Positions 1-4,796 of a DNA stretch of 5,542 nt are shown one piece after another. The stretch's first letter is position 1; the number at the start of each line of letters is the position of its first letter. The notes under the pieces were generated by a model, which did not search any database, was not told the DNA's origin, and saw only the letters and a list, made by a program, of their open reading frames with translations. The position numbers and the translations under genes are program-made. This stretch comes from JAFARE01 sp035566535. Lineage in GTDB: Bacteria; Chloroflexota; Dormibacteria; Aeolococcales; Aeolococcaceae. The DNA lies in contig DATMRA010000173.1 in NCBI GenBank assembly GCA_035566535.1, positions 1-5,542 of the forward strand, given 5' to 3'.

Positions 1-408
1 GCACTCGAGATCACCTACCTGCGCCACCTCGTGTGGGAGGTGGCCAAGAAACTGCCGGAACGGCAGCGCATGGTGCTCACGTTGCGCGAGCTGCAGGGCA
101 TGTCGTATGCGTCCATCGCCCGCTTCATGGGCATCAGCGACTCGGCGGTGGAAACGCTGCTGCACCGCGCGCGCAAACGCTTCAAGGAGGAGTATCTCCT
201 GCTCGAGAGCCCGCCGGAAAAGCAGGGACCCTGCGGTGACGTCGCGCGCCTGATGGCGGGTGGACGGGACAAGCTCACGCCCGCTCAGAAGCAAACGGTG
301 GTCGCGCACATCGCCGAGTGCGAGTGGTGCGAGGAGCAGTACCTGCCCCAGCTCACAGCCGAGCTTGTCGGCCGCCCGGTGCTTCGAATCACAGGAACGA
401 GCGCCTGA
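1..408 (+). CDS. ECF-type RNA polymerase sigma factor, C-terminal part, with fused ZAS-like zinc motif (5' truncated)
   Basis: The reading frame is open from base 1 to the TGA at 406-408 (135 residues visible), so the true start and region 2, which binds the -10 element, lie outside the window. Visible residues 7-65 form sigma-70 region 4 type 2. The phrase LPERQRMVLTLRELQGMSY is followed by a helix-turn-helix at about 36-58 (YASIARFMGISDSAVETLLH), which in this family contacts the -35 element. After region 4 comes a short tail with Cys78, then His103-x3-Cys107-x2-Cys110 (HIAECEWC). This spacing is that of the zinc-binding ZAS/zf-HC2 motif usually found in separate anti-sigma factors. No membrane segment follows, so the tail probably acts in cis as a soluble sensor or inhibitor; that role is inferred. 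The internal GTG at 31 is not a credible start because it would cut into region 4. The gene overlaps or abuts the glycerate kinase gene. Confidence 0.85.
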   Translation, partial: ALEITYLRHLVWEVAKKLPERQRMVLTLRELQGMSYASIARFMGISDSAVETLLHRARKRFKEEYLLLESPPEKQGPCGDVARLMAGGRDKLTPAQKQTVVAHIAECEWCEEQYLPQLTAELVGRPVLRITGTSA

Positions 409-1538
409 CGGCGATCCGGCGGGTGGTCTGCGCCCCCAACGCATTCAAGGGGACGTTATCGGCGGAGCGCGCGGCCACGGCGATGGTTGCCGGCGTTGTC
501 GAAGCTGGCGCGCGCGCTGTCGCACTGCCCGTGGCGGATGGCGGGGATGGCACGCTCGATGTGCTGCTCGCGGGCGCCGGGGGCGAGGGCACGACGACGA
601 TGCATCGGGTCACTGGGCCTGCCGGCCTCCCCGTCGATGCTCGCCTCGGATGGCTGGCTGATTCCACAGCCGTCGTCGAGATGGCAGAGGCTGCCGGGCT
701 GCGGCTCCTCCCGGCGGAGCATCTCTCACCTCTGGCGACCACATCTCGCGGCGCCGGGGAGCTGCTGGCGGCGGCGCTCGATGCCGGGGCAGCGCGGGTC
801 ATCGTCGGTGTCGGAGGCAGCGCCAGCACGGACGGTGGGGCTGGCCTGCTCCAGGCGCTCGGAGCTCGCCTCCTCGACGCGCGTGGCGATGAGATCGGCG
901 CCGGCGGCGGCGAGCTTGCCAGGATGGAACGTATCGACCTCTCGGCGCTGCATCCTGGGGTGCGGCGGGCCGTCATCGAGGTGGCGACGGACGTGCGCAA
1001 CCCGCTGTCCGGCCCCGACGGAGCAGCCTGCGTCTTCGCGCCGCAGAAGGGCGCCACGCCAGGGGATGTCGCCACGCTGGATGCCGCCCTCACGCGATTT
1101 GCAGGGATCGTCGAGCGCGATCTTGGCGCGGCGGGCCTGGCCGACCTGGCCGGGGCCGGCGCGGCCGGCGGAGCCGGCTTTGCCCTGGCTCTCATCGGGG
1201 CGACGCTGGTCTCCGGTGCGGCGCTGGTGTGCGACCTTGTCGGCCTCGACGCCGCGCTGGTGGGGGCTGATCTCGCCCTGACCGGGGAGGGCAGTCTCGA
1301 CGCCCAGACCGCCTTCGGCAAGGCTCCAGCCGAGGTGGCGGCGCGAGCTCAGCGGGCGGGTGTCCCCTGTGCTGCCATCGCCGGTCGCGTCGTCCCTCCC
1401 GCGGCAGGCGGCTTCATTCGCGTCAAGTCCCTGGAGGAAATGGCCGGAGCCGTCGAAGCACGGCGAGACGCGCCCCAGCTAATCCAGCAGGCTGCGCGCC
1501 TTCTCGTAGACGAGTTGCTCGGAGGCGGCGTTCAGTAA
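405..1538 (+). CDS. Glycerate kinase (GarK/GlxK family)
   Basis: This enzyme phosphorylates D-glycerate with ATP, giving 2-phosphoglycerate in the GarK/GlxK family, and so feeds glyoxylate- or photorespiration-derived carbon into lower glycolysis. It is cytoplasmic. Family motifs occur in order over 377 residues: APNAFKGTLSA (10-20), ADGGDGT (44-50), TTSRGAGEL (112-120), GVGGSASTDGGAG (135-147), NPLSGPDGAACVFAPQKGA (199-217), GAGAAGGAGFAL (250-261) and TGEGSLDAQTAFGKAP (293-308). The length is normal. The start is uncertain. CTG at 405 overlaps the sigma factor stop as CTGA, has AGGA at 393-396 eight bases upstream, and gives MTAIRRVVCAPN, which keeps the first beta strand. GTG at 423 is a standard codon but has no visible Shine-Dalgarno site and begins within that strand. 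GTG at 318 would add an unlikely tail overlapping the sigma gene by about 90 bases. Close linkage suggests co-transcription with the sigma factor. Confidence 0.93.
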   Translation: MTAIRRVVCAPNAFKGTLSAERAATAMVAGVVEAGARAVALPVADGGDGTLDVLLAGAGGEGTTTMHRVTGPAGLPVDARLGWLADSTAVVEMAEAAGLRLLPAEHLSPLATTSRGAGELLAAALDAGAARVIVGVGGSASTDGGAGLLQALGARLLDARGDEIGAGGGELARMERIDLSALHPGVRRAVIEVATDVRNPLSGPDGAACVFAPQKGATPGDVATLDAALTRFAGIVERDLGAAGLADLAGAGAAGGAGFALALIGATLVSGAALVCDLVGLDAALVGADLALTGEGSLDAQTAFGKAPAEVAARAQRAGVPCAAIAGRVVPPAAGGFIRVKSLEEMAGAVEARRDAPQLIQQAARLLVDELLGGGVQ

Positions 1539-2488
1539 ACGGGCGTGAGCCACTCCGCGTATTTAGTGGATAAGCCGGTCACGACATCCAGATAGACGCG
1601 CTGCAGCCGCATGGTGAGGGGACCCGGTTCGCCGTCCCCAATCCTGCGGCGGTCGATCTCGACCACCGGCGCTACCTGGGCTCCCGTCCCGACGAAGAAC
1701 ACCTCATCGGACACGTACAGCTCGCTGCGGTCGATCGACCGCTCCTCCACCTCCAGACCGAGCTCCTCGCGCGCGAGGTGCATCACCGAGGCGCGCGTGA
1801 TTCCCTCAAGGATGCTGTCGGAGGGAGGCGGCGTGATGATCGCCCCGCGCCGGACGATGAAGATGTTCTCCGCGCTGCCCTCGCTCACGTGGCCCTCATG
1901 GGTGAGGAGGATCGCCTCATCGAACCCGCCCTGGAGCGCCTCGCTCTTGGCCAGGGCCGAATTGATGTACAGGCCGGTGCACTTGGTCCGAACCGGCGCC
2001 ATGCTGTCGTCGATTCGACGCCAGGACGACACCATGCAGCGGATTCCATCGGTCCCCACATACGGGCCGATCGGCGTGGTGACGATGCCGAAGCTGTCGG
2101 GGACGTCGTGCAGCTTGACGCCGATTATCTCCGCCGATTTGAAGCAGAGCGGCCGCACGTATGCGTCCTCGCGGAACTCGTTGCGGCGGAGCAGGTCGTT
2201 GGTGATCTCACACAGCTCTTCGACGCTCCATGGAATTGTCATCTGCAGCGCGCGCGCATTTGCGTGCATCCGCTGGTAGTGCTCCGGCACACGGAGCACG
2301 AACAGCTGCTTGCGCGACTCATTCCAATAACCCCGGATACCCTCGAAGATGCCCGTTCCGTAGTTGAGGCCGTGCGTGAGCAGGCCCACCTTGGCATCGG
2401 CGTAACGGACGATGTCTCCGTTGAAGAAGACCCAGGAGCGGTCTCGCCTTGTGCCCGCGTCAGTTTCGGCAGGCGCTGTCTGGGCCAT
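1532..2488 (-). CDS. ilvE: Branched-chain amino acid aminotransferase (class IV PLP)
   Basis: A PLP-dependent fold-type IV aminotransferase, most likely the final step of valine, leucine and isoleucine synthesis (2-oxo acid plus glutamate). It has 318 residues, the usual bacterial length. Visible motifs are WVFFNGDIV (19-27), the N-terminal signature HGLNYGTGIFEGIRGYW (39-55), AYVRPLCFKSAEIIGV (109-124), the probable Schiff-base Lys169 in RTKCTGLYINS, the class IV signature EGSAENIF (203-210), ILEGITRASV (227-236) and GTGAQVAPV (267-275). The FEGIRGYW block and the paired YVRPL motif favour a branched-chain enzyme over D-alanine aminotransferase or aminodeoxychorismate lyase. I chose ATG at 2488; a TTG at 2497 adds only three residues, and neither has a clear Shine-Dalgarno site. 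The gene diverges from the carboxykinase gene and converges on the glycerate kinase gene, sharing seven bases at their stops. Confidence 0.92.
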   Translation of the reverse strand: MAQTAPAETDAGTRRDRSWVFFNGDIVRYADAKVGLLTHGLNYGTGIFEGIRGYWNESRKQLFVLRVPEHYQRMHANARALQMTIPWSVEELCEITNDLLRRNEFREDAYVRPLCFKSAEIIGVKLHDVPDSFGIVTTPIGPYVGTDGIRCMVSSWRRIDDSMAPVRTKCTGLYINSALAKSEALQGGFDEAILLTHEGHVSEGSAENIFIVRRGAIITPPPSDSILEGITRASVMHLAREELGLEVEERSIDRSELYVSDEVFFVGTGAQVAPVVEIDRRRIGDGEPGPLTMRLQRVYLDVVTGLSTKYAEWLTPVY

Positions 2489-2508
2489 ATGCGGCAAGCG
2501 TACAACTC

Positions 2509-2527
2509 GAGCGTCCTCGCGACGCTC
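2509..2527. repeat. Perfect 7-bp inverted repeat in the divergent promoter region
   Basis: GAGCGTC at 2509-2515 and GACGCTC at 2521-2527 are exact reverse complements separated by five bases. The element lies 20 bases before the aminotransferase ATG, between that gene and the carboxykinase gene. It could be a regulator-binding dyad or a hairpin in the aminotransferase leader. A weak minus-strand -10-like GATACT at 2542-2537 would place the repeat at the start of that transcript. The symmetry is seen directly; the function is inferred. Confidence 0.45.
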
Positions 2528-2551
2528 ACTCGCGCCAGTATCGGCACCCTT

Positions 2552-2562
2552 TGGTATGCTCG
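2552..2562 (+). promoter_or_regulatory. Candidate extended -10 element for the PEP carboxykinase gene
   Basis: TGGTATGCTCG contains a TATGCT hexamer at 2555-2560 with a TGG just upstream, resembling an extended -10. It lies 76 bases before the carboxykinase ATG, giving a leader of about 70 bases. No good -35 hexamer is present at the normal distance. A nearly identical string stands before the membrane protein gene (4767-4777), which is the main support. Tentative. Confidence 0.35.
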
Positions 2563-2627
2563 GCCGCGTCTAGGAACTGGCTGCGCGCTCACGCTCGCGC
2601 GGCGTTGGCATGTGAGACGGCCAGGAT

Positions 2628-2633
2628 GGAGGA
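2628..2633 (+). promoter_or_regulatory. Shine-Dalgarno site of the PEP carboxykinase gene
   Basis: GGAGGA at 2628-2633 is the strongest ribosome binding site in the window, ending three bases before the ATG at 2637 (slightly close). It supports that ATG as the start, and agrees with the absence of a good site before the neighbouring small gene. Confidence 0.7.
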
Positions 2634-2636
2634 ACC

Positions 2637-4193
2637 ATGACCGACGTGGTGAGGACCCGTTCCGGTACCTTGCCGGAGGCTCGGGCAACCCGCTGGAACC
2701 CTTCGCCGGAGGAGCTGCGTGAGCTGACCGCTCGCATGCCCAATGCGAAGCCCACCGAGTTTGACAATTACAACGTGCAGACGCGGGTCGTGTCGCGCAG
2801 CAAGGGCAGCACATACATCATCAGCGACCACCCCGAGGAGCACTCCGACCAGACGATCAGCCCGGCGGATGCGCAGGTGATAGCCGACACTCAGGACGCG
2901 TACATCCGTGACCAGGAAATGCTGGTCATCGACGGCTACATCGGCAACGACCCCGAGTACAGGGTCCGGGCCCGCCTCTATATCGAATCCGCCAACGCCA
3001 ACATCGCGGGCATGCAGCGCTGGCTGTATTTCGACGCTGACAATCCGGGTCCCGGATTCGAGCCACGGCTCACCATCATCTACACGCCCAACCTCGCCGC
3101 CCCCGGCTACCCCAGCGACAGAGTCATCACCGTCGACCTCGAAGGCGGCGTGACGCGTGTCCTCAACAGCGACTACTTCGGCGAGTCCAAGAAGGGCGGC
3201 CTGCGCATGTGGAACAAGCTGACGTACGACCGCGGCGGCCTCTCTCTGCACGCGGGCTGCAAGGTCGTGCCGACTGCGAACGGTGAGCAGGCCATGCTGA
3301 TCATCGGGCTGTCGGGAACGGGCAAGACCACCACGACATTCACCCGTCAGAACGACAGCAAACCGGTGCAGGACGACTTCGTCGCGCTCTACCCAGGTGG
3401 TCTGGTGGTGGCCACGGAGAACGGCTGCTTCGCGAAGACCTTTGCCCTGGACCCGAAATTCGAGCCCACCATCCACGGTGCCGTCTGCAAGCCCGAGGCC
3501 TACCTCGAGAACGTCTCACAGCACAACGGAACGATCGACTTCTTCGACACCTCGTACACACCAAACGGCCGCGCCGTGTTCCGGATGGACGCGCTCGGCT
3601 GGCACAAGGACGCGCGGGACGTCAAGGCGGTCGACCATCTGCTGATCCTCAATCGCAACGAGAACATCATCCCCGCGGTGGCACGGCTGAATCGCGAGCA
3701 GGCCGCCCTCTACTTCATGCTCGGCGAGACCCAAGGGACGTCGGCGGGCGGCAAGGAGGAGGAGGGGAAGTTCCTTCGTGTGCCCGGCACCAATCCGTTC
3801 TTCCCGCTGCTCCACGACCAGCAGGGCAATCGATTCCTCGAGTTGCTCGATTCGTGCAGCTTCCAGGTGTATCTGCTCAACACCGGCCGCGTCGGAGGCC
3901 CCGACGGCGACGACCGCAGCAAGAAGGTGACCATCCCCTACTCCAGCGCCGTCGTGAAGGCCATCGCCGAAGGCACCATTCAGTGGGAGAGCGATCCGGA
4001 TTTCGGCTACGAGGTGGCGAGTGCAGTCCCTGGTGTCGACGACCTCGAGATCCTGCAGCCCCGGAAGCTGTACCAGCGGCAGGGACGCGCAGACGAGTAC
4101 GCCGCGATAGTGAAACGCCTCAAGCAGGAGCGCCGCCAGTACCTCGAGAAGTTCCCCGGCCTCCATTCCGAAATCGTCAACGCCGTCGCGTGA
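2637..4193 (+). CDS. pckA: Phosphoenolpyruvate carboxykinase, ATP type, divergent
   Basis: It interconverts oxaloacetate and PEP with ATP/ADP, the first step of gluconeogenesis or an anaplerotic reaction, in the cytoplasm. The 518 residues are close to the roughly 530-540 usual for ATP-type enzymes. Comparing from memory with the E. coli enzyme, most active-site residues have counterparts: Arg54 (E. coli Arg65), Tyr180 (207), Lys185-Lys186 in GESKK (212-213, metal ligand), His205 (232), the P-loop GLSGTGKT at 224-231 with Lys230 (254), Asp246-Asp247 (268-269), Lys267 in GCFAK (288) and Arg312 (333). The spacings agree closely. Two regions differ: the usual DDEHGW after the kinase-2 aspartates is DDFVALYPGG here, and E. 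coli Arg449 aligns with Lys430 in SKKVTI. A hydrophilic GGKEEEGK stretch lies at 371-378. An ATP rather than GTP enzyme is inferred from the fold-class motifs. The SRPBCC gene follows 19 bases later. Confidence 0.92.
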   Translation: MTDVVRTRSGTLPEARATRWNPSPEELRELTARMPNAKPTEFDNYNVQTRVVSRSKGSTYIISDHPEEHSDQTISPADAQVIADTQDAYIRDQEMLVIDGYIGNDPEYRVRARLYIESANANIAGMQRWLYFDADNPGPGFEPRLTIIYTPNLAAPGYPSDRVITVDLEGGVTRVLNSDYFGESKKGGLRMWNKLTYDRGGLSLHAGCKVVPTANGEQAMLIIGLSGTGKTTTTFTRQNDSKPVQDDFVALYPGGLVVATENGCFAKTFALDPKFEPTIHGAVCKPEAYLENVSQHNGTIDFFDTSYTPNGRAVFRMDALGWHKDARDVKAVDHLLILNRNENIIPAVARLNREQAALYFMLGETQGTSAGGKEEEGKFLRVPGTNPFFPLLHDQQGNRFLELLDSCSFQVYLLNTGRVGGPDGDDRSKKVTIPYSSAVVKAIAEGTIQWESDPDFGYEVASAVPGVDDLEILQPRKLYQRQGRADEYAAIVKRLKQERRQYLEKFPGLHSEIVNAVA

Positions 4194-4194
4194 G

Positions 4195-4207
4195 TGCGGC
4201 CGCCGCA
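4195..4207. repeat. 13-base palindrome in the carboxykinase-SRPBCC gap
   Basis: TGCGGC (4195-4200) and GCCGCA (4202-4207) are exact reverse complements around a single central C. This fills most of the 19-base gap and ends five bases before the next ATG. As RNA only about four pairs could form around a loop. It may be chance in GC-rich DNA, or may modulate translation of the downstream gene, which has no obvious Shine-Dalgarno site. Confidence 0.25.
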
Positions 4208-4212
4208 ACACG

Positions 4213-4722
4213 ATGACCATCGAAACGATCGAGACCGTCGCCGCCGGCGCAGGCGCATCGGCTGCAACGCCGAACGACGCAGTGAGCCTTGACATCGCTG
4301 CGCCACCGGACGTCCTCTGGCGGTTGGTGAGCGACATCCGCAACATGGGTCGATGGAGCCCGGAAACCTTCAGCACGCGGTGGCTCCGCGGCGCAACCGC
4401 ACCGGCTCCAGGCGCGCGGTTTCGCGGCTGGAACAAGTGGCACATGTTTGTCTGGGCCAGCAACTCCGAGATCGAGGTGGCCGACCCGGGCAGGGAATTC
4501 TCCTTCAGCACCGTGGTGTGGGGCAAGAAGCGAACCCGCTGGACCTACGCGTTCGAACCGCTGAGGGATGGCACGCGCGTCACCGAGACGCGGACAGTTT
4601 TCAGCAACACGTGGTTCCGCGCATTTGTCCAACGCTGGTTCATGCCCGGACACAAGGAGTCGTTCGCTGACGGCATGGCCACGACGTTGCAGCGCCTCAA
4701 GCGCGCGGCCGAGGCGACCTAG
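4213..4722 (+). CDS. SRPBCC (START-like/polyketide cyclase-like) family protein
   Basis: A 169-residue soluble protein with the helix-grip pattern of the SRPBCC superfamily. The N-terminal strand and helix AVSLDIAAPPDVLWRLVSDI (23-42) is followed by MGRWSPET (45-52), a run of beta strands with GARFRGWNKW (67-76), SEIEVADPGREFSFST (85-100), TRWTYAFEPLRDGTRVTET (108-126) and a long C-terminal helix (about 145-167) ending in MATTLQRLKRAAEA. Members bind hydrophobic ligands in a central cavity and have many roles, so substrate and reaction cannot be assigned. The first 20 residues are low-complexity and probably disordered. ATG at 4213 is the first usable start after the carboxykinase stop; no strong Shine-Dalgarno site is visible, so translation may depend on ribosomes finishing the upstream gene. 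It is probably the second gene of a two-gene operon. A functional link to PEP carboxykinase is not established. Confidence 0.85.
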   Translation: MTIETIETVAAGAGASAATPNDAVSLDIAAPPDVLWRLVSDIRNMGRWSPETFSTRWLRGATAPAPGARFRGWNKWHMFVWASNSEIEVADPGREFSFSTVVWGKKRTRWTYAFEPLRDGTRVTETRTVFSNTWFRAFVQRWFMPGHKESFADGMATTLQRLKRAAEAT

Positions 4723-4727
4723 TCGCC
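4713..4727 (+). terminator. Possible hairpin spanning the SRPBCC stop codon
   Basis: GGCGAC (4713-4718), loop CTA and GTCGCC (4722-4727) form a perfect six-pair, very GC-rich stem with the first two bases of the TAG stop (4720-4722) in the loop. No T-run follows, so it is not a classical intrinsic terminator. It could be a U-tract-less terminator or an mRNA 3' end stabiliser. Its position before a candidate new promoter at 4767 fits a transcript boundary. The pairing is seen; the function is inferred. Confidence 0.3.
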
Positions 4728-4766
4728 GGGTCCGCCCGCGCGCGGCTCGCCGGATCAACGGCAAGC

Positions 4767-4777
4767 TGGTAGGCTCG
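4767..4777 (+). promoter_or_regulatory. Candidate extended -10 element for the zinc-ribbon membrane protein gene
   Basis: TGGTAGGCTCG, with hexamer TAGGCT at 4770-4775, matches 10 of 11 bases of the element at 2552-2562. It lies 19 bases before the GTG start. Transcription would begin near 4782, giving a very short leader that just includes the GGAG ribosome site. No convincing -35 hexamer is visible. Tentative. Confidence 0.33.
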
Positions 4778-4796
4778 CGCGGCTGGAGATGATGGC

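Noticed and set aside
389..1321. Long open frame on the - strand opposite the glycerate kinase gene
   Set aside because: Its product is a low-complexity Ala/Pro/Ser/Arg string without motifs, the usual antisense shadow of a GC-rich gene whose + strand product has full family motifs.
1550..1569. CCACT/AGTGG inverted repeat near the 3' end of the aminotransferase gene
   Set aside because: Only five pairs around a ten-base loop, within coding sequence and without a T-run; not convincing as a terminator.
2588..2616. CTCAC/GTGAG inverted repeat upstream of the carboxykinase gene
   Set aside because: Five-base arms with a 19-base spacer are expected by chance in this composition.
1778..2722. 314-codon + strand frame crossing the aminotransferase gene and the divergent promoter region
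   Set aside because: It shows no recognisable domain, lies opposite a strongly supported enzyme and ends inside the carboxykinase gene.
2589..3476. 295-codon - strand frame opposite the carboxykinase gene
   Set aside because: No family motifs, and fully explained as a complement of the conserved carboxykinase coding sequence.
3516..4526. 336-codon - strand frame spanning the end of the carboxykinase gene and the SRPBCC gene
   Set aside because: It crosses two supported genes on the other strand and has no domain signature.
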